This document shows, in pieces, positions 1-9,333 of a stretch of 64,000 nucleotides of DNA (its first letter is position 1; each line of letters begins with the position of its first letter). The stretch is from NCBI RefSeq assembly GCF_000188015.2, contig NZ_AEUX02000006.1:186001-250000 (forward strand). Direction: 5' to 3'. The notes under the pieces are model-generated. The model was given only the letters and a program-made list of their open reading frames with translations, was not told the origin of the DNA and did no database searches. The stretch is from Streptococcus ictaluri 707-05 (GTDB lineage: Bacteria > Bacillota > Bacilli > Lactobacillales > Streptococcaceae). The position numbers and the translations under genes were made by a program.

Positions 1-1138
1 CCAGTTCATAGATAACTAGAGTTCCAGATGTTAAGCTGTTCGGGATAGCTCAAACAGGAATTTTGAGGATTGATATTGAAGAAGTCGTCTTGGGCGCTCA
101 TTGATGGCAGTAATATAATTGTCAAGTTCTTCAGAGGTTAGTGGATTAAGTGAGACTCCTTTAGGGACATATTCTCTGAGGAGGCCATTGAAGTTCTCGT
201 TTTTTCCTCTCTCATGTGAAGAATAGGGATGTGCAAAGTAAGCTTCAACAGCTTCTAAGTTTGAGAGTAAACTAAACTCAGAACCATTATCCGCTGTGAT
301 GGATGCAATAGGATACTGACTGATGAGATGCGTGACAGCACGGTTAATGGTTTGGGACTGCTTGTCTTCTAGCTTAACTCCTAGTGCATAGCGTGTCTGG
401 CGCTCTACCAAAGTCAACATAACAGCTTCACCTTGGTTTTCTTGCCGAGAACCAAATCAATCTCCCAATGCCCAAATTCAGAACGATCATTAATATATTC
501 TGGACGTTCTTCGATAGATTTACCTAAAGTCTTCTTATTCGTCTTCATGACTTTCTTAGAACGTTTTCTGATACTAACCATCTTAGGCAAATCGATTGGT
601 TTAATAGCTAATACCCCCTCTTTGATATAACGATAAATCGTTTTGGTAGAGGGGACGACTTCTTCAGGATGGTTCACTTTGTAAGTCTGAACAAAACTAT
701 CCACACTATGGAGACGAATGTTAGCCGTCAAGGCAGATTCTAATTGTTCAATGAACCTAGCGGAGCAGTCATTCAACTTGAGATAAGAACTCTTTTGACG
801 ATTGGTTTCATAGACACGTTGCCCACTATCAGCGAAATAGGCGTTGAAGAAGGTTTGTTTTCCATTCTTATCCTTTACCTGTTCTACTGAACCACGTTTT
901 ATTTCTCGGCAGATTGTAGAACGGTGACGACCCAAGAGTCGAGCAATCTCAGCGGGTTTCTTTCCCATTTTAAGATAAGCAGCAATTTCACCCCGTTCTG
1001 TGGCTGAAAGATGAGAATAGGATGATTTTCTGGTAGAATTAATGTTGGACATGTTCATCTGCTTTCCATACTGAATTGGGGAATTCTAGTATATCAGACG
1101 AACATGTCTTTTTTGTTGCACTTCATTTTACAACGCGG
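1..1138 (-). mobile_element. IS30-family insertion sequence (IS1239-like), cut by window edge
   Basis: This is a near-identical, reverse-oriented copy of the complete element at 12426-13588. The end at 1120-1138 carries the terminal repeat (GTTGCACTTC...CAACGCGG). By alignment to the full copy about 24 bases of the other end lie outside the window. It encodes a DDE transposase that is frameshifted here. The name IS1239-like is from memory of streptococcal IS30 elements and is less certain than the family. Confidence 0.9.
31..1058 (-). pseudogene. IS30-family transposase, frameshifted
   Basis: The transposase would cut and join IS ends using a DDE catalytic triad. The intact copy at 12506-13534 reads through, whereas here one A is missing from the AAA of the codons for K-T-K-G at about 432-435. 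The frame therefore breaks into a 214-residue N-terminal part (HTH region, first Asp in HWEIDLVLG) and a 129-residue C-terminal part (ITADNGSEF and the Glu of HERGKNENF). Three amino-acid differences also separate the copies. IS30 transposases do not normally need a programmed frameshift, so this copy is probably dead but could be mobilised in trans. Confidence 0.88.
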
Positions 1139-1174
1139 GTATTAAAATTATTTGAGATAATAGGTCAAAAGATA

Positions 1175-1202
1175 TTGCATCTTGATTAAAAAATTATATG
1201 AT
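1175..1202 (+). promoter_or_regulatory. Putative promoter of the C5a-peptidase-like gene
   Basis: TTGCAT at 1175-1180 and TATGAT at 1197-1202 are separated by 16 bases, 31 bases before the start codon. A strong GGAGG ribosome site precedes ATG 1233. The whole region lies immediately beside the IS30 end, so the upstream regulatory DNA has probably been cut off by that insertion. Confidence 0.45.
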
Positions 1203-1915
1203 AGTATTGATTAAGAAATTGGAGGATATCTCATGAAGAATCACAAAAGATATAAAATGTTAGGTATTTCACTTGTTACCACAAGTGTTCTTTTAATGTA
1301 TACAGCTAATGTTCGAGCAGAAGAAAATATGCAAGACGTTACAATAGTTACCACAGAAGAAGTCCTAGCTCCTTCTGAATTAAACAATGAATTAGAAAAT
1401 TCTAATCATGCAGAAGTCTCAGTACTAGAAAATCAACCGGAAGAAGAACTTACTTCTCCTAAAGAAGAAGCTCAGAAAAGTTATACAGAGCTTCCTCAAG
1501 CTTATAAAGATGGTCAAGAAATGAAAGCTCAAACCCTCTTATCACAATATGATGCAACTAACGTTCAAGACTTACAAAAAGTAACAGCTTTGGGAGCAGG
1601 TCAGTTAATTTCTGTCATTGACGTTGGTTTTGATATTAACCATCCTGCTTTTAAATTAGATCAAGATATTGATAAAAAACAGATTATTGATGAAGCAAGT
1701 TTTGAGGCATTAAAACAAAAAAATAAGATCACCTATGGTCAACATATCAATGATAAGATTGTTTTTGTTTACGACTACTCTAATAATCAAAATATTGTCG
1801 GTCCTATCGATAAAAGCACTATTTCTAAAGAAGAACTAGAACATATCAATCACGGCACCCATGTAGCAGGTATTGTTGCGGCTAATAGTACTCAAGTTGC
1901 CAATAATAACTTATT

Positions 1916-2874
1916 ACCCATGGTGCTAGTTAATTTCAAAATATCTCAAATTGTAAGCTAGTATGATTTGTTCAATCCTCAATTGCAGCCCTGTCATGCC
2001 CCTAGCCAGTGTTCGTTCCATATCAAAAAGGGAACAAAGTTCTGAAAATCTAGTCTCAATGGTTCGTCTCATAGCCATTAGTTTCCAATGATTATGCTGT
2101 TTAGCCCCTTCCATATTTTGACGCAAGGGAGTCCAGAGGTGATAGCCATTTTGCTTCAACTCATCTTTCAGCTCACGGTTAAGGTAACCTAAATCTGCTA
2201 AAATGACGGATTGTTCACACCTTTCTAGCAACTCGTAAACTGCCTTAATATCATGAACAGAGGCTGGGCTGACAACATAATTCAGAATGTAGCCTGATAA
2301 GGTCACTAGCATGTGAACCTTAAAACCGTAAAACCACATATGTTTAGAGGCGGTGTAACCAATATTAGCTATCCCATTGAAAAGTCTGACCCTGTGGTTA
2401 CGAATAGATTGACAAAGTGGCAAGGAAAGCTGTCTATAATAACAATGGTATTGGGAGAAATTTGAGTGTTCATTGCCTGACGAATCACTTGAACCAGCCA
2501 AATCAACTGTCTTGCACGCCTATTAAAGCGACTTCTTTCTAGTAATGTACCGCAGGGAAATAGCTGACAAATCCTATAAAAGTGACGTTGTGATTTAATA
2601 CCTAGTTCAGCTTGTAATAGCAGTAAAACTAGAAGAGATTGGTCTGAAACTTTGGACAGACAGACGTTACGACGGTGTTTGAAGTCTTCCGGACAATAAT
2701 CCTGATAAAACTGAGAACAAATTTTTGATAATTGACGCATATTCCATTGTAAGTGATGGGATTTAGCTGTATACTGTAAGTGGCTCATTTGGACTAACCT
2801 CCTGTTTGTGTAGGCACTTACAGTATAGTCCTTTTGGGCTTTTTATTGTATTTTGAGATTAACTAGCACCACGG
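1916..2874 (-). mobile_element. IS982-family insertion sequence, copy 1
   Basis: One of three closely related copies (also 44876-45826 and 53325-54275). The ends are ACCCATGGTGCTAGTTAA and its imperfect inverted repeat TTAACTAGCACCACGG. The flanking target duplication TAACTTATT is present on both sides of the element inside the C5a-peptidase-like gene. It is transcribed opposite to the host gene. The right tip reads CACGGA instead of the CACGGGT seen in copy 3, a small terminal change. Confidence 0.92.
1926..2788 (-). pseudogene. IS982-family transposase, frameshifted (copy 1)
   Basis: DDE transposase with the IIDSFPLPLC-type motif and GFKVHMLVT segment of the IS982 family. Compared with copy 3, one T is missing in the CTTTCCTTTGCC stretch at about 2420-2425, which shifts the frame right after the catalytic IIDSF. 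The two halves (139 and 191 residues) overlap in different frames. An AGGAGG ribosome site lies upstream of the ATG at 2788. Confidence 0.88.
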
Positions 2875-5623
2875 ATAACTTATTAGTTACAGGAATGGCT
2901 CCTAATGCTCAATTAATGTTGATGCGTGTTTCTTCTTTAGTCAAAGACACAGAAACTGAAAAAGACAAATTCCCTCGTGCTTACGCAAAAGCTATTACTG
3001 ACTCTGTTCTATTAGGTGCTAAAGTCATTAACATGAGTTTTGGTAGATCTGCTGACTCTTGGGTAACAGTTCATGAAGACGTTAAAAAGGCTATTCAACT
3101 TGCCAAAGATCATGGTGTCTTATTAGTCGCAGCCGCAGGAAATGACGGTGCTTTTGGTAAAGAATTCAGCAACCCATTAGCAACTAACCCTGATTTTGGC
3201 TTAGTAAGTAGCCCTGCCATTTCTGAAGACGTTCTAACAGTAGCTAATCATGACGCTCAAATGTCAGTCAGTGAAGTAGTGACCCTTAAGACTGGTGAGA
3301 AAGAAATCGACTTACCAATCATGCTTTCAAAATCACTTGATGCTCATAAAGCTTATGACTTTACCTTAGTTGACGAAGAGAAGGAACAACCTGACTTGAC
3401 TGGTAAAATTGCTGTTCTCAAACGTTCTGGATCAGTCAGATTAGTTGATTTCACACCTACACTTCAAAAGTTTCAAAAAGCTGGGGCAGCTGGTCTTTTA
3501 GTCATTAATAACAATCCTATTCAAAGTAATATCTTGATTCCGTACACAGAATTGCCTGTTGGGGTTATCAGTCAAGCTGATGGTCAAACCTTGCTCAATC
3601 ATACTTCAGGAAAACTTGAGTTTAACCATATCTTTAAAGTCATTGAAAATGCTGGTGGAAATCGTAGGGTCCCAGAATCTACTTGGGGATTAACAGCTGA
3701 AGGCCATATCAAACCAGATATCTCTGCTCCAGGTTTTGAAGTTCTGTCAACTTTCTCTAACGATAAGTATGGAACCTTGTCTGGAACAAGTATGTCAACA
3801 CCTCATGTTTCAGGGATTTTGAGCATGCTTCAAGCTGCATTAGCTAAAAAATATGCTCATTTAAATCTGACACCACCTCAATTGCTTGACTTGACTAAAA
3901 AAGTAGCCATGAGTTCAGCTTCTGCCTTATTCAGTCCAGAAGAAAAAGCGTTTTACTCACCAAGACAACAAGGCGCTGGAGCAATCAATGCTAAAAAAGC
4001 ATTAGAGGCTTCTCATTACCTCACAGATGCAAATAATCATGCCAAAATCAATCTTGGCAATGTTAAGGATACCTTTAGTTTTACAGTTCGCATTCACAAC
4101 TTAAGAAAAGAAACAAAAGAACTGTACTGCATCTCAATTGATGCTAGTCAGTTCTCTCAAGAACTGCTACAACAAATGCCAAATGGCTACTTCCTAGAAG
4201 GTTTTATACGCTTTAAAGATAGTCAAAACAGTTCAGAAGAATTAATGAGTATTCCATTCTTAGGATTTAGAGGCGATTTTGCTAACCTACCAGCATTAGA
4301 AGAGTCCATTTACAGCAAGCTTAAAACAGGTACTTTCTACTATGCTCCGGTAACAGATGGTTTAGAAAATCAATTAGACTTTGCTTCTGCGGGATTATCT
4401 TTTGAGGAAGTTTTAAATAATAACAATAGCTACACAGCTTTGCTAACAGAAGCTACTCCTTGGTTCTTATCTAATGATATTAAAAATGGTAACTTTGAAT
4501 TAAGTCCATATGGTGCTAGCGAAGTGCCTAAACCAATTGTTTTGGGAACCTTTGCTAAACAAGTTAATGATGAAGAACACTATACTTTGGACTTGGACCA
4601 AAATGACCAGGTTTACTTAGCTATTTCACCGAATCAAGATCAGAACAGAGATAGTATTACTCCTCAAGCCACTTTCCTAAGAAATGTTAGAGATGTTCAG
4701 GCACAGGTTTTAGATGCTAGTGGCAATATCATTTGGTCTAGCGAAGTGACTACTGCCTATATCAAAAACTATACCAAGAATGGTAAAGAAAGCGATGGTT
4801 CTTATAAACTTGAGAAGTTAGTCTGGGATGGTACTGACAATAATCAAATGACAGTTGCAGAAGGTGCACATCAACAAATGATGGACTTTTCAGTACTTGT
4901 TAGCACAAAAGTTCCAAACTTGCCAACAGGTGTACATTATGATGCTGAAACAGGACAACTAAAAGTTGAAGAATCTAATCATCAAAATGGCTTACCTATT
5001 TATCGCACATTCGTTGCCTTTGAATACGACGATGTCTCTGAAGAGTCCCTATCTGGTGAAACAGCAGAAGGTGAAAATTCTCAAGCAACAGAAGCTTCCG
5101 AAGAAGACCTTTTCGATATGCCATTTAAATACAGTGTTTACTTCTACGCTGATGAAAATGGTTATAACAACATTCCAAAAACAATAAAATCTGAAGATAG
5201 CAAAGATATTACCATTGATTTTGAGAAGTTAGTCTTCGTGGTTGAAGATAAAGCTGGTAACTTTAATAGCATCAAGCTTTCAGAACTCCTTAAACAAAGC
5301 CAAGCAGATAAGCATCCTGATCTAAAAGAGCAGGATGAATTAACCTTACCAGAAATGCCAGAAACAACTGAAAAAGAAAAAGCTAACAAATCTGAGCAAA
5401 GACAAGAGAAGTTACGAAAACAGCTGAGCCTGAGCAGTTGACATCGAAAAAACCTATCTCTCATTTGTCAACTCAACAATCTCTTCCTCAAACGAGTGAC
5501 CGTAAAGGAAACCTTTCTACCATCTTAGGAAGCCTTCTTATCTTAACAGCTTCTTTCTTTGGATATAGAAAACAGCAAAAAGAAGATTAATAAGGACCTT
5601 TCCTTTTAATAGTTACAAATAAC

Positions 5624-5665
5624 AAAAAATCCTCCCTATCTTAAAAAAGATGTGGAGGATTTTTT
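5624..5665 (+). terminator. Rho-independent terminator after the C5a-peptidase-like gene
   Basis: A perfect 12-bp stem (AAAAAATCCTCC / GGAGGATTTTTT) with an 18-base AT-rich loop. The run of T makes it a good terminator for the surface protease gene. Confidence 0.85.
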
Positions 5666-5766
5666 GTGACGTTTTTTTATAGTTCCTAACCAAGTAAGCC
5701 TATCAATTAAAGGACAGTATGATATAATGTCAGTAAGAATATTTGTCATCTTGGGAGGGTCCACCA

Positions 5767-7335
5767 ATTAGCAACAAAACTAAAGTAAAATTTTTACTAC
5801 AAAGTAAAAAGAGTTTTTTAAGAGGTATTTTTAGCCGAACAACAGTAATTGCCATCCTCATCATTCTTCAGCTTTTTTTCTTGTTTCAAACTTACGCATT
5901 AGTAGAACAGTACCGGGTTTGGGTAACTATTATAGAAAGTATTTTTGCCATCTCTATGGTCCTTTACTTGGTCAACAGTGATATGGATGCTATATCGCGA
6001 GTAACTTGGCTGATTTTGATTATGATTGCACCTTTATTAGGTTCCTTGCTTCTCATATACACCAAACTTGATTGGGGCTATCGGGGACTCAAGCAACGCA
6101 TCAATCATTTAGTAGACTTGTCAGCACCGTATTTGAGAGATGATGAAGCTATCTTAGAAGTGCTCAAAGATAATACCTCAACGACTTATCATTTAGTGCA
6201 ATATTTAGAACGTAGTAAGGGGAACTTTCCTATCTACAATAATACACGAACTACTTTCTTTCCAGACGGAGAATCGTTTTTTGAACGATTAAAAGAAGAG
6301 CTTTTAAACGCTAAAAACTATATTTTTATAGAATTTTTTATCATCTCCGAAGGTCGCATGTGGGGCGAAATTTTAAGTATTTTAGAGAAAAAAGTAAAAG
6401 AAGGACTTGAAGTTAGAGTGCTATATGATGGCATGACAGAACTGTCCACTCTTTCTTCTGACTATACCGATCGTCTTGAAAAAATCGGAATTAAAGCCAA
6501 ATCTTTTCTTCCCATTTCTCCTTTTATTTCGACTTACTACAACTACAGAGATCACCGGAAAATTGTGGTTATCGATGGCGAGGTATCCTTTACAGGCGGT
6601 ATCAATTTAGCAGATGAGTATATCAACGAAGTTGAACGTTTTGGTCATTGGAAAGATGCAGGCCTTATGTTAGAAGGAGAAGCTACGGATAGTCTTCTAA
6701 TTCTTTTCTTACAAATGTGGTCAATTACCGAAAAAGAACTTATCGTTGATCCTTATCTTTCTAAGCACCAGTCTCTTATTCCTTCAGATGGCTATGTCAT
6801 TCCCTACGGAGACTCCCCCTTAGATACTGATAAAATTGGTAAAAATGTCTATATTGATATCCTAAATCATGCTAAGGAATATGTTTGTATCATGACACCT
6901 TACTTGATTTTAGATAGTGAGACAGAGCATGCCTTACGCTTTGCGGCTGAACGTGGTGTCGATATTCGCATCATCATGCCAGGAATCCCTGACAAACCTG
7001 TTCCTTATGCTTTAGCCAAAACCTACTATAAGGCTCTTATGACATCAGGAGTTAAGATTTACGAATACAAACCAGGATTTGTTCATTCAAAAATTTTTGT
7101 GTCAGATAATACTAAAGCAGTAGTAGGAACAATAAACTTGGATTACAGAAGTTTGTATCACCATTTTGAATGTGCGACCTATCTATACAGAGTCTCTGTT
7201 ATTTCGGACATCCTTACTGAATTTAAAGAAACTGAAGTAAAATCTACTTTGGTAACCGAGACTCAGCTGAAAGAAAGACCTTTACATCAAAAATTAATAG
7301 GCCTATTAGTCAAAACTATTGCGCCTCTCTTGTAA
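5767..7335 (+). CDS. cls: Cardiolipin synthase
   Basis: Membrane enzyme that joins two phosphatidylglycerol molecules to make cardiolipin. About residues 15-110 hold two N-terminal membrane segments (PLDc_N). Two phospholipase-D HKD motifs follow, HRKIVVID with GGINLADEY and HSKIFVSD with GTINLD, both complete. The product is 522 residues, normal for the family. Start choice: the only well-placed ribosome site is GGGAGG at 5753-5758, eight bases before an ATT codon (ATT AGC AAC AAA). The upstream in-frame TTG at 5743 has no ribosome site. I therefore infer an ATT start, possibly a mutated ATG. Its stop codon overlaps the promoter of the downstream small RNA. Confidence 0.88.
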   Translation: MSNKTKVKFLLQSKKSFLRGIFSRTTVIAILIILQLFFLFQTYALVEQYRVWVTIIESIFAISMVLYLVNSDMDAISRVTWLILIMIAPLLGSLLLIYTKLDWGYRGLKQRINHLVDLSAPYLRDDEAILEVLKDNTSTTYHLVQYLERSKGNFPIYNNTRTTFFPDGESFFERLKEELLNAKNYIFIEFFIISEGRMWGEILSILEKKVKEGLEVRVLYDGMTELSTLSSDYTDRLEKIGIKAKSFLPISPFISTYYNYRDHRKIVVIDGEVSFTGGINLADEYINEVERFGHWKDAGLMLEGEATDSLLILFLQMWSITEKELIVDPYLSKHQSLIPSDGYVIPYGDSPLDTDKIGKNVYIDILNHAKEYVCIMTPYLILDSETEHALRFAAERGVDIRIIMPGIPDKPVPYALAKTYYKALMTSGVKIYEYKPGFVHSKIFVSDNTKAVVGTINLDYRSLYHHFECATYLYRVSVISDILTEFKETEVKSTLVTETQLKERPLHQKLIGLLVKTIAPLL

Positions 7336-7358
7336 TTCGTTTGACTTCATGTTACAAT
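7330..7358 (+). promoter_or_regulatory. Promoter of putative small RNA
   Basis: TTGTAA at 7330-7335, a 17-base spacer, and TACAAT at 7353-7358. It overlaps the last codon of the cardiolipin synthase gene and predicts a transcript start near 7365. Confidence 0.6.
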
Positions 7359-7364
7359 CAATGT

Positions 7365-7511
7365 ATGCGATGAGTCGATTATGGTTTTTAAACATATTTG
7401 CGCTGGGGGAGATCATTAAGGCAGAAAGCCGATTTTGATAACTTGTGTGAACCTCGTTATCACGTTCTAATAGAATGTCCCATAGAGCTGAGATTTCTCA
7501 GCTCTTTTTTA
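7365..7511 (+). ncRNA. Putative structured small RNA (about 150 nt)
   Basis: This stretch between cls and the ATP-cone gene has its own promoter and a strong terminator but no convincing gene. Internal helices are visible: TGATAAC/GTTATCA around 7434-7461, GGC-AGAAA-GCC near 7420, TTCTA-A-TAGAA near 7464, and a possible closing GGG/CCC pair. An in-frame 25-codon reading frame begins at the ATG at 7362, but it has no ribosome site. I do not recognise the RNA family. It lies between a terminator and an independent promoter, so a riboswitch for the next gene is unlikely. Confidence 0.5.
7484..7511 (+). terminator. Terminator of the putative small RNA
   Basis: Perfect 9-bp stem AGAGCTGAG / CTCAGCTCT with a 4-base loop, followed by six T. 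Confidence 0.88.
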
Positions 7512-7615
7512 TATTTCAAAAGTGGGTAAACTTATCTTTTTGAAGATAATAAACTCCCTCTTAGGCTCATATTCCCATTTCTTTTTTAGATTATTTTAAT
7601 AAGAGAGCTCTTGAC

Positions 7616-7644
7616 TTGACAAAATTTGAAAACACTTGCATAAT
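7616..7644 (+). promoter_or_regulatory. Promoter of the ATP-cone gene
   Basis: TTGACA at 7616-7621, a 17-base spacer and CATAAT at 7639-7644, 38 bases before the start codon. This is the strongest promoter match upstream of the gene. Confidence 0.75.
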
Positions 7645-7682
7645 GTAAGTAAAGATGAAAATTAATGAAAAGAGGAGTTCCT

Positions 7683-8021
7683 ATGCAAATTATTAAGCGT
7701 GATGGTCAAGTTGCCGAATTTGATCCTGAGAAAATTTATCAAGCCATTATTAAAGCAGCAAGAACAGTCTATGTCATTGATGAAACTTGGCGTCAAAACT
7801 TGGCACAAGTCACTAAAAAAGTTGTCATTGATTTAGAAGAAGCACAGGTTGAACGTCCAACGATCAATATGATTCAATCCCTAGTTGAAAACCGCCTTAT
7901 GGATGCTGGTTACATTGCTATTGCAGAGCACTACATTTCTTACCGTCTTCAAAGAGATTTGGAAAGAAATGGTTATGGAGATCGTATCATCGTCCACTTG
8001 CGTTTTGAACAGACCAAATAA
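7683..8021 (+). CDS. Stand-alone ATP-cone domain protein
   Basis: A 112-residue protein that is essentially one ATP-cone, the nucleotide-binding regulatory domain found at the N-terminus of ribonucleotide reductases and in NrdR. The N-terminus reads MQIIKRDGQVAEFDPEKIYQ, typical of the fold. There is no reductase domain and no zinc ribbon. Start: GAGGAG sits seven bases before ATG 7683. A role in sensing dNTP/ATP levels is inferred only. Its last 35 bases overlap the convergent MocR-type gene. It could be a remnant of an nrdD-type N-terminus that is maintained as a separate gene. Confidence 0.75.
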   Translation: MQIIKRDGQVAEFDPEKIYQAIIKAARTVYVIDETWRQNLAQVTKKVVIDLEEAQVERPTINMIQSLVENRLMDAGYIAIAEHYISYRLQRDLERNGYGDRIIVHLRFEQTK

Positions 8022-9243
8022 GAAAAAGAGCTTCATTGGTTACATCAAGCTTCAGATAGGTTTGCTGATTATGCCTTAGTATCTGATAGAGTTGCCTTGG
8101 CCATTTCTGATAAAAAACAGAATTCTTATCGAGTCTAATAATGATTTCTTTAGGACTGATTTGAAAGGTAGAATCAGCTATTTGAGGAAACAGATGCATG
8201 ACAAGAAGTTCTTGCCTTCTTTCAAAAAAAGACTTGATGACTTTTAAATTTTTCTGAAACATGCCATTAGCTAGATATAAGGAGAGAGCTTTTTGCATTA
8301 AGAGATTAGTATCCAAATCAATCATCGATTTCTGTTTTAAAAAAGCCTCTTTTAAGGGATTTGGTAAGACTAAGGTACCAATTCGAATAGCTGGAAAAAC
8401 ACTCATTGAAAAGGATTTTAAATAGATGACACGATTGTTAGTATCAAAATAATGAAGTGGTGGTTCTGCATGTCTGGCAAAATCACCTAAATAGTCATCT
8501 TCTAAAATATAGACATCATATGCTTCAGCAAGTGCCAACAACCTCTCTTTTTCTTTTTTAGAATAAGATAAGCCTAATGGATTTGAAAAGCGTGAGATGG
8601 TATAGAAAAATTTAATATTTCCCGTTTGAAACAAAGTCTCTAAATACTTGAAATCAAGCCCATCAAAATCTCGTTTAATGGTCTGATAAGGCAAGTTTAG
8701 AGAAGAAACTAAGGATTCCATTTGATGATAAGTAGGAGACTCTAACAGAAGCACTTCCTTATAATTTGGAAATGGCATTTGCGATAAAATATATAAGGCT
8801 TGTTGTGATCCGGATGTCACAACTAATTGATCCTTTTGTGCATAAATGCTCGTATCTGATAAGTGGTCTTTTAAAGACACTAATAGTTCTTCCAAACCCT
8901 GGGCCTGATGGTAATAATGAAAGAGGTAGCTATCTCTGCTTGTCAGAGCTTGATTCAAGCATAAGCGAAAATCCTCATAAGCCATGTTATTATAATCTTC
9001 CAAGCTCATCTCATGAGATGATTCATTGTTCAATTTGCCCAATACAAAATAGCCACTTTTTGGGATGGCATAAATTAATTGTTGGTATTTGAGCTGTAGT
9101 AAAGCTTTTTGAACCGTATCTTTACTGCAATGATAAGTTTTGCTGAGCTGACGAATAGAAGCAAGTTTATCCCCTTTTTGCAGTTCTTGATGATTAATGG
9201 CTCGAGTAATATCGTTGATAATGGTTTGGTATTTACTAGTCAT
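7987..9243 (-). CDS. MocR/GntR-type regulator with aminotransferase-like domain (PdxR-like)
   Basis: N-terminal GntR winged helix (about residues 1-70, with SIRQLSKTYHCSKDTVQKAL) linked to a fold-type-I aminotransferase-like domain (about 100-418). The EDDY motif and an NPLG motif (normally NPTG) are present. The position of the PLP-binding lysine, normally FSK before the PGLR-like stretch, reads FSM (Met280), so a Schiff base with PLP cannot form in the usual way. The gene is divergent from a B6 kinase and an ECF-type transporter, which fits a pyridoxal-phosphate sensor controlling B6 salvage. ATG 9243 is preferred because GGGG lies just upstream. An in-frame ATG at 9255 has no ribosome site. 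The 3' end overlaps the convergent ATP-cone gene by 35 bases. Confidence 0.85.
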   Translation of the reverse strand: MTSKYQTIINDITRAINHQELQKGDKLASIRQLSKTYHCSKDTVQKALLQLKYQQLIYAIPKSGYFVLGKLNNESSHEMSLEDYNNMAYEDFRLCLNQALTSRDSYLFHYYHQAQGLEELLVSLKDHLSDTSIYAQKDQLVVTSGSQQALYILSQMPFPNYKEVLLLESPTYHQMESLVSSLNLPYQTIKRDFDGLDFKYLETLFQTGNIKFFYTISRFSNPLGLSYSKKEKERLLALAEAYDVYILEDDYLGDFARHAEPPLHYFDTNNRVIYLKSFSMSVFPAIRIGTLVLPNPLKEAFLKQKSMIDLDTNLLMQKALSLYLANGMFQKNLKVIKSFFERRQELLVMHLFPQIADSTFQISPKEIIIRLDKNSVFYQKWPRQLYQILRHNQQTYLKLDVTNEALFLIWSVQNASGR

Positions 9244-9275
9244 AAGTGTCCCCATACAGATTAAAGTTAACTCTA

Positions 9276-9304
9276 TTGTATCTCAAAGCGCTTTTTCTTA
9301 CAAT
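9276..9304 (+). promoter_or_regulatory. Superposed divergent promoters (pdxR-like / pdx kinase)
   Basis: On the + strand TTGTAT (9276-9281) and TACAAT (9299-9304) are 17 bases apart. On the - strand the same DNA reads TTGTAA, 17 bases, TACAAT. The -35 of each promoter is thus the complement of the other's -10, and only one RNA polymerase could bind at a time. The centre AAAGCGCTTT is palindromic and is a possible regulator site. Confidence 0.65.
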
Positions 9305-9333
9305 AGTAGCAGAATGTTTGAGGAGGTGTTCTT

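Larger units (their letters stand above)
1233..5590 (+). pseudogene. C5a-peptidase-like cell-wall subtilase, IS-interrupted and frameshifted
   Basis: Surface serine endopeptidase of the S8 family related to streptococcal C5a peptidase. Removing the IS at 1916-2874 restores ...NNNLL-VTGMAP... in frame. Visible parts: signal peptide (about residues 1-29), catalytic Asp130 in SVIDVGFD, His207 in HGTHVAGI, a PA domain, catalytic Ser in GTSMSTPH, Fn3-type C-terminal domains, and a sorting signal LPQTS followed by a hydrophobic segment and RKQQKED tail. The reconstructed length is about 1140 residues, close to ScpA/ScpB. Two lesions are seen: the IS982-family insertion after residue ~228, and a frameshift at about 5411-5416 that separates the catalytic part from the LPQTS anchor. 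Any residual product would lack catalytic Asp/His or the wall anchor. It could be a paralogue (SUB1154-like) rather than the true scpA/B orthologue. Confidence 0.85.

Noticed and set aside
1926..2788. Programmed ribosomal frameshift in the IS982-family transposase
   Set aside because: The three copies break at different positions by different events, so there is no shared slippery site.
7365..7511. Riboswitch for the ATP-cone gene, tmRNA, RNase P RNA or SRP RNA
   Set aside because: A strong terminator separates it from the gene, which has its own promoter, and none of the sequences I know for those RNAs is present.
7987..8021. Convergent 35-base overlap of the ATP-cone gene and the MocR-type gene as an antisense system
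   Set aside because: Short convergent overlaps are common in streptococci and nothing else suggests regulation.
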